From Pseudomonas bharatica CSV86 (lineage in GTDB: Bacteria > Pseudomonadota > Gammaproteobacteria > Pseudomonadales > Pseudomonadaceae): a DNA stretch of 64,000 bases. Positions 19,181-28,715 of this stretch are shown here, piece after piece. Numbering within the stretch: position 1 is the first letter of the stretch; every line of letters starts with the position of its first letter. The stretch is from assembly GCF_000319305.2 (NCBI RefSeq), contig NZ_AMWJ02000004.1, positions 1 to 64,000 on the forward strand. Direction: 5' to 3'. The translations under genes and the position numbers were made by a program. The notes beneath the pieces are model-generated. The model worked only from the letters and a program-made list of their open reading frames with translations, searched no databases and was not told where the DNA came from.

Positions 19181-21163
19181 ATGTCTCGACCTCGTGCCCG
19201 GATTGCTTCGCAGCTCGGCCTTGCGCTCGCCGTCGTGCTCGCCATTGTGATCAGCGGCAGTACCCTGTTCGCCCTGCGCTCCCTCGACCACGCCAACCTG
19301 GTCACCCGCCAGGAACACCTCACCAGCGAGGCCCGGTTGCTGGCCGACCAGCTCGGCACCTTCCATGACTCGCTGCGGGAAAGCACCCAGCGCCTGGCCG
19401 GGCTGTTCGAAAAGCGTTTCAACCGTCTCGCGGTGCAGCCAGGGACGTCCATTCCGGTCGCCGGTGTCGCCACCCCGGGCCTGTACCTCGACGGCCAGGC
19501 GTTGAACAACGATTTCAGCGAGGTGGATGAATTCCGCCAGATGACAGCGGGTGTCGCCACGATCTTCGTGCGCAACGGCGATGATTTCGTACGCATCAGC
19601 ACCTCGCTGACCAAGCAGGATGGCAGCCGCGCCATCGGCACCCTGCTGGACCGCCAGAGCCCGGCCTACGCGCGGATCATGGCCGGCCAGTCCTATGTCG
19701 GGTGCGCCCTGCTGTTCGATCGCTTCTACATGACCCAATACAGCCCGGTGCGTGACGCTGGCGGTCAGGTCATCGCCATCCTGTTCGTCGGCTTCGACTA
19801 CACCGACGCGCAGAAAAACCAGTTCGACAACCTCAAGCGCTTCCGCATCGGCCAGACCGGCTCCCTTGCCCTGCTCGACGAGCAAGGCCGCTGGCTGGTG
19901 CCGCCGGCGGGTGTGACCGACCTGCAACAGGCTGCTGCGGAGGCTGCCGGCTTTGTCGGAAAACCAGGCGAGGGGCGCTTCTGGAACGATGGCGTGGAAG
20001 ACCTCTACAGCGTCGCCATGCCCTTCGCCGGCGGCCCCTGGACCGTGCTGGCGAGCATGCCGGAAGCGGAAATCCGCGCGGTGACCTGGAGTGTCGGCAC
20101 CCGCCTGGCCATCGGCAGCCTGCTGGCGATGCTGCTGGCCGTGGGCGCCACGCTATGGCTGTTGCGGCGCAAGCTGCGGCCACTGAGCGACCTGGTGCAC
20201 CAGGCCGAGGCGCTGGGCGCGGGTGACCTGGACGTGCGCCTGCAGGTCACCAGCCAGGACGAAATCGGCCAGCTCGCCGCCAGCTTCAACCATATGGGCG
20301 AGGCACTGGCGAACATGGTCCTGCGCATCCGCGAGGCGTCGCAGCAGGTAGGGCAGCGCGCCCATGCCCTGGCCGATCTCTCGGCAGGTGCCTGCGATGG
20401 CATGGACCGGCAGTCCGGCGAGATCACCAGCATGGCCGGTGCGGTGGAGGAGTTCAGCGCAACGTCAGCGAATATCGCCGACAGCATGGGCAATACCGAG
20501 CGCATGGCCCGGGACAACGCCCAGCAGACGCGGATCGGCCGTGCCTCGATGGACGAGGCTTCGACCTCGCTGCAGCAGATCGCCGAATCCCTGGGCGATA
20601 CCGCCAGGGTCATCGATATCCTCGGTGCCCGTTCCCAGGACATCGGCGGCATCGTCGGCACCATCACCTCGATTGCCGAGCAGACCAACCTGCTCGCCCT
20701 CAATGCTGCCATCGAAGCGGCCCGGGCCGGAGAGCAGGGGCGCGGCTTTGCGGTGGTTGCCGATGAGGTCCGGCACCTGGCCGCACGGACGCGCCAGGCC
20801 ACGGATGAAATTTCCGCGATGATCGACAGCGTGCAGCAGCAGACCGGGCACGCCATCAGCACCATGGAGCAGGGCAACCGCCTGATGCGCGAAGGGCTGG
20901 AGCGCAATGCCCGGGTAGCGGAAGCGCTGGCAAGGATCGATGAGCAGAGCCGCAGTGCCGGGGAACAGTTTGCCGTGATCACCACCGCGACCCAGGAGCA
21001 GAGTGCTACCGCGACGGTGCTGAGCAGCAATCTGCAAAGCATTGCCTCGACCAACCATGACCAGCGAGAAGTGGCGAACGATCTCGCCACCACGGCACGC
21101 CAACTGGAAGGGCTGGCGGGGCAGTTGCGCCAGGAGGTGGACCGCTTCCGCGTCCGCCACTAA
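19181..21163 (+). CDS. Methyl-accepting chemotaxis protein with periplasmic Cache domain
   Basis: Chemoreceptor of 660 residues; the ATG at 19181 has AGGAG 5 bases upstream. First transmembrane helix near residues 11-33, a large periplasmic Cache_3/Cache_2-type sensor (about 40-290), second helix near 307-328, HAMP (PLSDLVHQAEALGAGDLDVRL), then the signalling domain whose tip hairpin reads IAEQTNLLALNAAIEAARAG. There is no C-terminal CheR-binding pentapeptide. The ligand is unknown. Confidence 0.92.
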   Translation: MSRPRARIASQLGLALAVVLAIVISGSTLFALRSLDHANLVTRQEHLTSEARLLADQLGTFHDSLRESTQRLAGLFEKRFNRLAVQPGTSIPVAGVATPGLYLDGQALNNDFSEVDEFRQMTAGVATIFVRNGDDFVRISTSLTKQDGSRAIGTLLDRQSPAYARIMAGQSYVGCALLFDRFYMTQYSPVRDAGGQVIAILFVGFDYTDAQKNQFDNLKRFRIGQTGSLALLDEQGRWLVPPAGVTDLQQAAAEAAGFVGKPGEGRFWNDGVEDLYSVAMPFAGGPWTVLASMPEAEIRAVTWSVGTRLAIGSLLAMLLAVGATLWLLRRKLRPLSDLVHQAEALGAGDLDVRLQVTSQDEIGQLAASFNHMGEALANMVLRIREASQQVGQRAHALADLSAGACDGMDRQSGEITSMAGAVEEFSATSANIADSMGNTERMARDNAQQTRIGRASMDEASTSLQQIAESLGDTARVIDILGARSQDIGGIVGTITSIAEQTNLLALNAAIEAARAGEQGRGFAVVADEVRHLAARTRQATDEISAMIDSVQQQTGHAISTMEQGNRLMREGLERNARVAEALARIDEQSRSAGEQFAVITTATQEQSATATVLSSNLQSIASTNHDQREVANDLATTARQLEGLAGQLRQEVDRFRVRH

Positions 21164-21180
21164 GTCTCTTGGTTCATTCT

Positions 21181-21241
21181 GGCCTCATCGCTGGCAAGCC
21201 AGCTCCCACACTGTGGGAGCTGGCTTGCCAGCGATGAGGCC
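21181..21241. repeat. REP doublet forming a perfect 61-base palindrome
   Basis: Two 30-base REPs are exact reverse complements separated by a single C at 21211. It lies between the convergent chemoreceptor and hglS genes and could act as a bidirectional transcript end. Confidence 0.93.
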
Positions 21242-21254
21242 AGGCCTGACAACC

Positions 21255-22630
21255 TCAGAGCTCAAGTCGGTTCAGGGCCTTGAGGCAGGCCTCGATAGAG
21301 CGCTTTTCGCTCTCGGCATACAACGCCAGTTCATCCTGCACCGCCATGCCCAGCGCCTGCTCGAACGCCTCCCGGTTGGCGTTGCTGCCATAGTCTGCCT
21401 GCCCGTCATCGCCCAGGTTGGACTGGAAGATCCCCGCCGCACTGACCGGCAGGAAGTCTTCGTAGACCAACGCTTCGAAGTGGACATGCCCCGCCTCGAT
21501 CAGCGCCTCCAGCGTGCCCGGGCGCTCCTGCGCCGCCAGCCCTTTCTCGGTCGGGAAGTAGCGGAAATACGCCAGCCCCTGCTCGCGCATTTGCCGTAGA
21601 TCATCCGGAAATGCCTGGAACGTCTCGGCCAGCAGGCTCATGTAGAGATCGGCATTGCTCTCTGCCGGCGCTCCGCCCAGGGCTTCGCGGGTGGCGTCCA
21701 GCAACTGGTCATAGAGTTGCCGCCCCTTGGGCGTCAGCGCCGCGCCGCGCTGTTCGATCTCGCCAAAGCGCGCGGTATGGCTGCCTTCGGCATCGCGGAA
21801 AGCAATGGCCTCCTGCAAAGCCTTGAAGCTGGTCTGGCGCAACAGGATCGGATGCCGGCGGCGCGGCGGCCCTTCGATCACCGCCTTGGGTGGAATGCCG
21901 TGGGCCGGCATGCCCAGCTGGATCGCGTCGATATCCAGGGTGCGCGGGGTCAGGTGATTGATGTGCGGCCCCTTGAAGGCCACCACGTCGGCGATCAGAC
22001 GGTGCTGGTCGTGCAATTGCCGGTATTGCTGCGCCGTGACCGTGGCTTCGTGATGCCAGCGGAAGGTATGCAGGGCTTCATCGACGAACGCCTGGGCATC
22101 GGCCTCGTTCAGGCCGCCCTCGCGCTCGCTTCGTTCGATCAGTTGCACGGCGCGCGGGGTGAAGATCTGGCGCTTTTCCAGGATCGACCCGGCCAGTTCA
22201 CGCAGGGCCGGATCCTCGATCAGCTCCAGGCGCAGCAGTGACGTGAAGACCCGGAACGGACTGGTATGCAACGACTGCTCGTGCACCGGACGAAACGCGG
22301 TGGAGTGCACCGGCACCCCGGCACTGCTGAGGTCGTAGTAACCCACCGGGTGCATGCCATCACCGCGAACAGGCGGCCGATGGTCGCCAGCTCCGCTGCC
22401 GTGCCGACGCGAATGGCGCCGTGGCGTTCCTGGTCGAGACGCTCGATCTCGCCGGTCCAGCGCAACGCTTCGGCAACTTCCGGCCGCATCTTCAGCACCT
22501 GCCGATTGACCTCGCTCACCAGCTTCAACAGCGTGCCGTAGAGCGGAACCTCCTCCTTGTACATTGACGACATGGCGGCGGAGAACCGCGCACGGATATG
22601 GTCCGGGCTGACGAAATCTTCTGCGGGCAT
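21255..22630 (-). CDS. hglS: 2-oxoadipate dioxygenase/decarboxylase (HglS, DUF1338) with one-base frameshift
   Basis: Fe(II) enzyme of D-lysine catabolism that turns 2-oxoadipate into D-2-hydroxyglutarate (established for P. putida PP_5260). About 458 residues from the ATG at 22630 (MPAEDFVSPDHIRARF). The frame breaks near 22357: restoring one G (GATGGCATG to GATGGGCATG) gives LFAVMGMHPVGYYDLS and continuous DUF1338 sequence, with the VPVHSTAFRP motif and the C-terminal YEDFLPVSAAGIFQSNL. The LysR gene, amaB and amaA stand beside it in the P. putida order. I treat the frameshift as a sequence error; if real, the pathway would stop at 2-oxoadipate. Confidence 0.9.
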
Positions 22631-22714
22631 CGCGGGCTTCCTGATGAGTGGATCGAGGCCTGTACATGAAAGCGAGGAATGCTGATCGACTTCAAGCGAA
22701 AAAAAGTCGAGCAG

Positions 22715-23626
22715 TCATTCCTTGGATTCTTGATTTTCGGCTGCCACCTGTCCGCTGATCCAGTCCACCAGGCAGCGCACCTTGGGCACCTCGGCGGCGT
22801 GCTCGGAGAAGGCGAGGAAATGCGCGCCGTTGCTGCGCATGCGATGCGCCCAGGGCACCACCAGCTTGCCCTCGGCGATATCGGCCTCGGCCAAGTAACC
22901 CGGAACCAGCGCCACGCCGCAGCCGGCCTGGGCTGCGCTCAGGCACATATGAAAGGTGTCGAAGCGCGGTCCGTGATAGCTGTTGGGCGAATGCAGGCCC
23001 TGTTCGAGGAACCATTCGTGCCAGGCTTCCGGGCGGGTGGTGCTTTGCAGCAGGACGAAACCGGACAGCTCGCTGGCGTCCTCCAGGCTGCGCCCCTGCA
23101 ACAGGTCCGGCGCGCACACCGGCAGCACCTCCTCGCCGAACAGCTCGATGCAGGTCGCCCCCGGCCAGGTACCCTGGCCGTAGAAGAACACCACGTCGGC
23201 CTTGGCCTGGAGCAGGGAAAACGGCTCCATCTCGTTGCGGATATCCAAATGGATATTCGGGTAGCGCTTGCCGAAGCCCTTCAGGTGCGGAATCAGCCAG
23301 CGCACGCCGAAGCTGGGCTGGGTGGCGACCTTGAGCACTTCAGTCTGCTCGCCGTAGGACATGATGTAGCGGCTGGACATATCCACCTGGGTGAGGATCT
23401 TGTTCACCTCGGCCAGATAAAGCGCGCCGGCCGGAGTCAGTTGCAGGCGGCGGCGAATGCGCAGGAACAGGTGATGGCGCAGCATGTCCTCCAGTTGCGC
23501 CACCTGCTTGCTCACTGCGCTCTGGGTAAGGTGCAGCTCCTCGGCCGCGCGGGTGAAGCTCAAGTGCCGGGCGGCGGCTTCGAAGCATTGCAGGGCGGCC
23601 ATCGACGGCACCAGGCGCTTGGACAT
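22715..23626 (-). CDS. LysR-family regulator of the lysine/aminoadipate cluster
   Basis: 303 residues, with the N-terminal helix-turn-helix (LQCFEAAARHLSFTRAAEEL, then TQSAVSKQVAQLEDM) and a type 2 periplasmic-binding effector domain. It is divergent from amaB across 131 bases and lies upstream of hglS on the same strand, matching PP_5259 of P. putida. By position it probably controls amaAB and hglS. The GcvA-like recognition helix gives no inducer; 2-aminoadipate or a related acid is a guess. Confidence 0.88.
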   Translation of the reverse strand: MSKRLVPSMAALQCFEAAARHLSFTRAAEELHLTQSAVSKQVAQLEDMLRHHLFLRIRRRLQLTPAGALYLAEVNKILTQVDMSSRYIMSYGEQTEVLKVATQPSFGVRWLIPHLKGFGKRYPNIHLDIRNEMEPFSLLQAKADVVFFYGQGTWPGATCIELFGEEVLPVCAPDLLQGRSLEDASELSGFVLLQSTTRPEAWHEWFLEQGLHSPNSYHGPRFDTFHMCLSAAQAGCGVALVPGYLAEADIAEGKLVVPWAHRMRSNGAHFLAFSEHAAEVPKVRCLVDWISGQVAAENQESKE

Positions 23627-23757
23627 TACGGTAGCTCCAGGTCATTACCTGACGGAATGATGTGCGGAATAAAGGTCGTTTGTGGCGCTAGAGTGATCGG
23701 ATTAATACTGACCCTCAACCACGATTACAACCTTTCACCGCCTTGCAGGAGAACAAA

Positions 23758-25248
23758 ATGGTTGATGGACTGCTTGACCGCCTGGGTGTCCCGGCCAGCG
23801 CCTACACCAAGGGCAACCATCCCGTTCATACCCCGATCGACGGTAGCCTGATCGCGTCGGTGCACCTGGAGCCAGCGGCGTCCGTGGGCGCGAAGATCGC
23901 CCAGGCACAGCAGGCCTTCGAAGCCTGGCGCAATGTCCCGGCGCCACGCCGTGGCGAGCTGGTCCGGCTGTTCGGCGAAGTGCTGCGTGAACACAAGGCG
24001 GAACTGGGCGAGCTGGTATCGGTGGAAGCCGGCAAGATTACCCAGGAAGGCCTGGGCGAAGTGCAGGAAATGATCGACATCTGCGACTTCGCCGTCGGCC
24101 TGTCGCGCCAGCTCTACGGCCTCACCATCGCCTCCGAGCGTCCCGGGCACCATATGCGTGAAAGCTGGCATCCGCTGGGCGTGGTCGGTGTTATCAGCGC
24201 CTTCAACTTCCCGGTGGCGGTGTGGGCGTGGAACACTACGCTGGCGCTGGTTTGCGGCAATGCCGTGGTGTGGAAGCCGTCCGAGAAGACGCCGTTGACG
24301 GCCCTGGCCTGCCAGGCGCTGTTCGAGAAAGCGCTGGGCAGGTTTGGCGATGCGCCTGCCGGCTTGAGCCAGGTGATCATCGGTGATCGTGATGCTGGCC
24401 AGGCGCTGGTGGACGATCCGCGTGTGCCGCTGGTGAGTGCCACCGGCAGCACCCGCATGGGCCGCGAGGTCGGTCCTCGGGTCGCGGCACGCTTCGGTCG
24501 CAGCATTCTCGAACTGGGCGGCAACAACGCCATGATCCTCGCCCCCAGCGCCGACCTCGATCTCGCCGTGCGTGCCGTGCTGTTCAGCGCCGTCGGTACG
24601 GCGGGGCAGCGTTGCACCACCCTGCGTCGGGTGATCGTGCACCGTTCGGTGAAGGACGAAGTGGTGGCGCGGGTCAAGTCCGCATACGCCAAGGTCCGCA
24701 TCGGTGACCCGCGCGAGGGCAACCTGGTCGGTCCGCTGATCGACAAGGCTTCGTTCCTGTCCATGCAGGACGCGCTGGCCCGTGCCCGTGACGAAGGCGG
24801 CCAGGTCTTCGGTGGCGAGCGTCAGTTGGCCGATCAGTATCCGAATGCCTACTACGTTGCGCCGGCCATCGTGGAAATGCCGGGCCAGACCGAGGTGGTG
24901 CGCCACGAGACCTTCGCGCCGATTCTCTATGTAATGGCCTACGACGATTTCGACGAGGCCCTGCGCCTGAACAACGAAGTTCCGCAAGGCCTGTCCTCGT
25001 GCATCTTCACCACCGACCTGCGCGAGGCCGAGCGTTTCCAGAGTGCGGCGGGCAGTGACTGCGGCATCGCCAACGTCAATATCGGCACCAGTGGCGCGGA
25101 GATCGGCGGGGCCTTTGGTGGCGAGAAGGAAACCGGCGGTGGCCGTGAATCCGGATCGGACAGCTGGAAGGCCTATATGCGCCGTCAGACCAACACCGTG
25201 AACTACTCCCGGGAGTTGCCGCTGGCCCAGGGCATCGTGTTCGACTGA
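23758..25248 (+). CDS. amaB: L-2-aminoadipate-6-semialdehyde dehydrogenase AmaB
   Basis: NAD(P)-dependent dehydrogenase that oxidises aminoadipate semialdehyde to L-2-aminoadipate in the pipecolate branch of lysine catabolism. 496 residues from the ATG at 23758 with AGGAG upstream. Catalytic Cys286 lies in AGQRCTTLRR and Glu252 in LELGGNNAMI; the NAD fold motif GVISAFNFPVAVWAWN is present. It is close to the ALDH7/antiquitin family in the GGAFGGEKETGGGRESGSD tail. amaA follows after 117 bases containing one REP. Confidence 0.93.
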   Translation: MVDGLLDRLGVPASAYTKGNHPVHTPIDGSLIASVHLEPAASVGAKIAQAQQAFEAWRNVPAPRRGELVRLFGEVLREHKAELGELVSVEAGKITQEGLGEVQEMIDICDFAVGLSRQLYGLTIASERPGHHMRESWHPLGVVGVISAFNFPVAVWAWNTTLALVCGNAVVWKPSEKTPLTALACQALFEKALGRFGDAPAGLSQVIIGDRDAGQALVDDPRVPLVSATGSTRMGREVGPRVAARFGRSILELGGNNAMILAPSADLDLAVRAVLFSAVGTAGQRCTTLRRVIVHRSVKDEVVARVKSAYAKVRIGDPREGNLVGPLIDKASFLSMQDALARARDEGGQVFGGERQLADQYPNAYYVAPAIVEMPGQTEVVRHETFAPILYVMAYDDFDEALRLNNEVPQGLSSCIFTTDLREAERFQSAAGSDCGIANVNIGTSGAEIGGAFGGEKETGGGRESGSDSWKAYMRRQTNTVNYSRELPLAQGIVFD

Positions 25249-25286
25249 TTCGCAAGCAAGCACACTCCTGCGGGACCGCCACGGTC

Positions 25287-25313
25287 CCTGTGGGAGCTGG
25301 CTTGCCAGCGATG
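25287..25313. repeat. Single REP element between amaB and amaA
   Basis: Contains CCTGTGGGAGCTGGCTTGCC followed by AGCGATG, with no inverted partner nearby. It may stabilise the upstream amaB message. Confidence 0.85.
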
Positions 25314-25365
25314 CTTTTCAGGTTCAGACATAACAAGATCAATACCTGCTCCGGGGACCCCACCC

Positions 25366-26655
25366 ATGCCCGACCTGCGTCAACAATGCTTGTGGGAACA
25401 CATCACCCCGCCTGCGGCCCCCGCTTCGGTTCTCAGCACCGATGCGGTCGCGGACGTTTGCATCATCGGCGGCGGCATCACTGGCCTTTGCGCCGCCCTG
25501 CACCTGCTGGAGCAGGGCAAGTCGGTGGTAGTGCTGGAGGCCCGTGACATCGGACACGGCGGCTCCGGCCGCAACGTCGGCCTGGTCAACGCTGGCACCT
25601 GGATCCGTCCCGACGATGTCGAAGCCACCCTCGGCCTGCAGCAGGGCAGTCGCTTGAACAAGGTGCTGGGCGAGGCCCCTGCGGAAGTCTTCGCCCTGAT
25701 CCAGCGCCTCGGCATCGATTGCCAGGCGCATAACGATGGCACCCTGCACATGGCGCACAACGCTACCGGTGTCGCCGACCTGCAGGCCCGCCACGCGCAA
25801 TGGACCCGTCGCGGTGCCGACGTGGAACTGCTCACCGGAGCCCGCTGCGAGGATTACTGCGGCACCCGGCAGATCTCCGCCGCCCTGCTGGACCGCCGTG
25901 CCGGCACCATCAATCCCATGGCCTACACCCGCGGCCTGGCCGAAGCGGTGGAGCGCCTGGGCGGGCGCATCCACACGCGCTCCCCGGTGCAAGGCCTGCA
26001 ACGCAACGGCAGCCGCGGCTGGCAGGTAAAGACGGCGAAAGCCGTGGTGGAAGCCGAGAAAGTGGTCATCTCCACCGGCGCCTATACCGAAGGCGACTGG
26101 ACCGATCTGCAAAAGCATTTTTTCCGCGGCTACTACTATCAGGTCGCCTCGGTGCCGCTGCACGACGCTGCCGCCGACAACGTGCTCAAGCATGGCCAGG
26201 GCTCCTGGGACACCCGCACCGTGCTCAGCAGCATCCGTCGCGACGATCAGGGCCGGTTGCTGCTGGGCAGCCTCGGCCGGGTGGACAACAAGCCGTCATG
26301 GTTCATCCGCCGCTGGGCCGACAGGATCCAGGGCCATTACTTCCCGGAACTGGGCAAGGTCGAATGGGAAATGCACTGGACCGGCTGCATAGACTTCACC
26401 CCGGACCACCTGATGCGCCTGTTCGAACCGGCGCCGGGCATCGTTGCCGTCACCGGCTACAACGGCCGCGGCAACACCACCGGTACGGTGATCGGCAAGG
26501 CGTTTGCCCGTTTCCTGATGCAGGATGATCCCGCCGCGCTGCCGATCCCGTTCTCGCCGATGAAGCCGGTGGCGGTACCGGCGCTGCGCACCGGCTTCTA
26601 TGAAACCGGGTTCTCGCTGTATCACGCCGGGCAGTGCCTGCGGGTGGTGCTCTGA
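25366..26655 (+). CDS. amaA: L-pipecolate oxidase AmaA (FAD)
   Basis: Membrane-associated flavin enzyme that oxidises L-pipecolate to piperideine-6-carboxylate, the substrate form for AmaB. 429 residues with a DAO-type FAD fold: GGGITG at residues 35-40, the following acidic strand end VVVLEAR, and GHGGSGRNVGLVN. The C-terminal GYNGRGNTTGTVIGKAFA block is the conserved flavin-binding end. Gene order matches P. putida amaB-amaA. Confidence 0.93.
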   Translation: MPDLRQQCLWEHITPPAAPASVLSTDAVADVCIIGGGITGLCAALHLLEQGKSVVVLEARDIGHGGSGRNVGLVNAGTWIRPDDVEATLGLQQGSRLNKVLGEAPAEVFALIQRLGIDCQAHNDGTLHMAHNATGVADLQARHAQWTRRGADVELLTGARCEDYCGTRQISAALLDRRAGTINPMAYTRGLAEAVERLGGRIHTRSPVQGLQRNGSRGWQVKTAKAVVEAEKVVISTGAYTEGDWTDLQKHFFRGYYYQVASVPLHDAAADNVLKHGQGSWDTRTVLSSIRRDDQGRLLLGSLGRVDNKPSWFIRRWADRIQGHYFPELGKVEWEMHWTGCIDFTPDHLMRLFEPAPGIVAVTGYNGRGNTTGTVIGKAFARFLMQDDPAALPIPFSPMKPVAVPALRTGFYETGFSLYHAGQCLRVVL

Positions 26656-26694
26656 AGGCTTGCGCGGTCCAGGTAGGAGCGTCGATACCGAGGT

Positions 26695-28113
26695 TCAAGG
26701 CTTGCGCTGCAGCCAGTTGAGGAAGCCGCCTTTCTTGATCGCGGCGGGCTTCTGCAACAACAGTGATTGGCTGTTCTGCTCGCGGACGCTCTGCAGCTTG
26801 CCCAGGGCGTCCTTCACTTCATGGCGCTGTTCCAGGCATTGCTTCACTTCGGCCTTGTCGATGCGATAGAGCAGGCAACTGGTCAGGGTGCGGAACTCCG
26901 CCGCCGAGGTGGCTTCGTCCAGCAAGCCTTCGACGCCAAGTACTTCGCCCGGGCCCATGCGACCGGCTTCCAGCAGTTTCTCGCCATCATGGACCGCCGC
27001 CGACACCACGCCTGTGCCGATCACCAATACATGATCGGAGGCCTCGTCGACGCCGAGGATCACCTGGTCCGCCGGGTATTCGACGGCGATCATGCGCTGG
27101 CTCAGGCTGTCCTTTTCCTCGCTGCTCAGGGCGCGGAAGATGCGCACGTCTTCCAGCAGGCTGCGTTGCCGGCTCCAGGGGCGGGTGTCGTTTTCCGGGT
27201 TCCAGATCACCCCGGCAGCCACCAGGTGCCGGTGGGCCAGGTCGAACATCTGGTTGCGCACGGTGGTCTTTTGGTCCATCGCCGCGACGAAGCCGCTGGC
27301 CTCGTATTCCACCGACTCCAGGGTCGACGCCTTGATCGTCGCCTTGGGCTTGGGCACTGCCAGCAGGGCGCTGCTGCCTTGCAGGGTTTTCTCCAGGGCA
27401 TCGAGCACCTTGCGCGGGCGCACGCTGGCGGGAACGACCACGCTGATGGACACCCCATGCACATCGTTGGGCCGGCTGAAGTTGAGCAGCTTGGCCTTGG
27501 CCGCCACCGAATTGGGAATCACCGCCATGCTGCCGTTGCCGGTGAGCAGGCGGGTGGCGCGCCAGTCGATATCGATCACCTTGCCCTCGGTGCCGTCGAT
27601 GCTGATCCAGTCATCGATCTGGTAAGGGCGGGTGGTGTTGAGGACGATGCCGGAAAACACGTCGCTCAGGGTGCTCTGCAAGGCCAGGCCGATGACGATG
27701 GCCATCACGCCCGAGGTTGCCAGCAGGCCTTTGACCGGTAGCTGCATCACGTAGGCGGCTGCGGCGACGATGGCAACCAGGAAGATAACCGCGCCGAGGA
27801 CGTCCTGCAGCAGGCGGCCGGTGTGGCCGCTGCGGGCGATCAGCATCAGGCCGATCACCACGGTCAGCGTGCGCGCGGCGAACAGCCACCAGGTGATCTC
27901 GAGGACGGTGGCGAGCAGGTTGCGGGCCAGGTCTTCGGGCCAGGGCGGCGGTTGCAGCGGGCTGATGCCGGCGCTCAGCAATACCCCGGTGAACAGCAGG
28001 AAGGCCACGACCCGCGCGGCGGTGCGCCAGTTGCGCCGTTCCACGGGAATGGCGCGCCAGAGCAGCAGGTCGAGAAGCAGGAGGAAGGCGCCGAGCAGGA
28101 GAGGGTAGGGCAT
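26695..28113 (-). CDS. MscS-family mechanosensitive channel with C-terminal cyclic-nucleotide-binding domain
   Basis: 472 residues from the ATG at 28113. About five transmembrane helices (residues 1-150) lead to the MscS pore and beta domain (LLATSGVMAIVIGLALQSTL, then the beta-domain SIDGTEGKVIDIDWRATRL). From about residue 330 a CAP-ED/cNMP-binding fold follows (IFRALSSEEKDSLSQRMIAVE, GVEGLLDEATSAAEFRTL). The arginine-type phosphate-binding cassette of true cAMP binders (GExA...RxA) is not obvious, so ligand binding is unsure. It is convergent with amaA, 39 bases away. Confidence 0.88.
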   Translation of the reverse strand: MPYPLLLGAFLLLLDLLLWRAIPVERRNWRTAARVVAFLLFTGVLLSAGISPLQPPPWPEDLARNLLATVLEITWWLFAARTLTVVIGLMLIARSGHTGRLLQDVLGAVIFLVAIVAAAAYVMQLPVKGLLATSGVMAIVIGLALQSTLSDVFSGIVLNTTRPYQIDDWISIDGTEGKVIDIDWRATRLLTGNGSMAVIPNSVAAKAKLLNFSRPNDVHGVSISVVVPASVRPRKVLDALEKTLQGSSALLAVPKPKATIKASTLESVEYEASGFVAAMDQKTTVRNQMFDLAHRHLVAAGVIWNPENDTRPWSRQRSLLEDVRIFRALSSEEKDSLSQRMIAVEYPADQVILGVDEASDHVLVIGTGVVSAAVHDGEKLLEAGRMGPGEVLGVEGLLDEATSAAEFRTLTSCLLYRIDKAEVKQCLEQRHEVKDALGKLQSVREQNSQSLLLQKPAAIKKGGFLNWLQRKP

Positions 28114-28158
28114 GGGGGTCTCGGGAGTTGGGCCTTGGGTGGGTGTGGTGTGGCTGAT

Positions 28159-28234
28159 GGCCTCATCGCTGGCAAGCCAGCTCCCACAGGGACTTGCGTG
28201 CACCGTACCTGTGGGAGCTGGCTTGCCAGCGATG
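28159..28234. repeat. REP doublet upstream of the MscS gene
   Basis: Two inverted REPs (28159-28191 and 28208-28233) with a short spacer. The following 28235-28406 is AT-richer, with no gene that I can support. Confidence 0.9.
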
Positions 28235-28406
28235 CGATCTCAAATGTCATTCGAAACAACAGATTTCACAATGGTCTGTTGCTGAATTCCTTCGGGTATT
28301 TCGCACCGCCTTCCCTGCCCGCTTGGGCTCCCACGGTCGTTGATAGTCTGACGACCGGGTTTCGCAATCCGAAGCAAGCATTGCTGGATGCGGTGTTAGC
28401 GAGGCC

Positions 28407-28715
28407 TCATTCGTAATGGTAGCGGCAGGCGATGACAGTCAATGTCCCAGCTTCATACATGTAGATCAGGCGATGCTCCTTGGTGATCCGGCGAGAGTGG
28501 TACCCGCTTAAGTCACCCTTAAGGGGTTCAGGTTTTCCAGTGCCTGTGAAAGGTGTTCGTAGGCATTCGGAGATCAAGCGATCCAAAGCGATGGAAATGG
28601 CTTCATCATTGGTTTTCCAATGCTGGTAGTCCTTCCAGCCGTGGGGAGTGAACGAGACAGACACTCCGCGCCGAGCCTGCTCCTTGTTGCGCTGTTTAGT
28701 CTTCTGTTGGGACAT
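28407..28715 (-). CDS. yoeB: YoeB/Txe-family mRNA interferase toxin
   Basis: 102 residues. The core from VSFTPHGWKDYQHWK matches YoeB, a RelE-fold ribosome-dependent RNase. The C-terminal CRYHYE carries the His-Tyr pair and SRRITKEHRLIYMY the Arg/Glu/His groups used in catalysis. The ATG at 28715 lies inside the antitoxin gene and has AGGAG 10 bases upstream. This start adds a basic 17-residue tail (MSQQKTKQRNKEQARRG) before the usual YoeB start. It overlaps yefM by 20 bases. Confidence 0.85.
   Translation of the reverse strand: MSQQKTKQRNKEQARRGVSVSFTPHGWKDYQHWKTNDEAISIALDRLISECLRTPFTGTGKPEPLKGDLSGYHSRRITKEHRLIYMYEAGTLTVIACRYHYE

Noticed and set aside
21255..22630. hglS as a true pseudogene
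   Set aside because: One missing G explains everything, and the rest is fully conserved. The same type of gap appears in unrelated essential-type genes.
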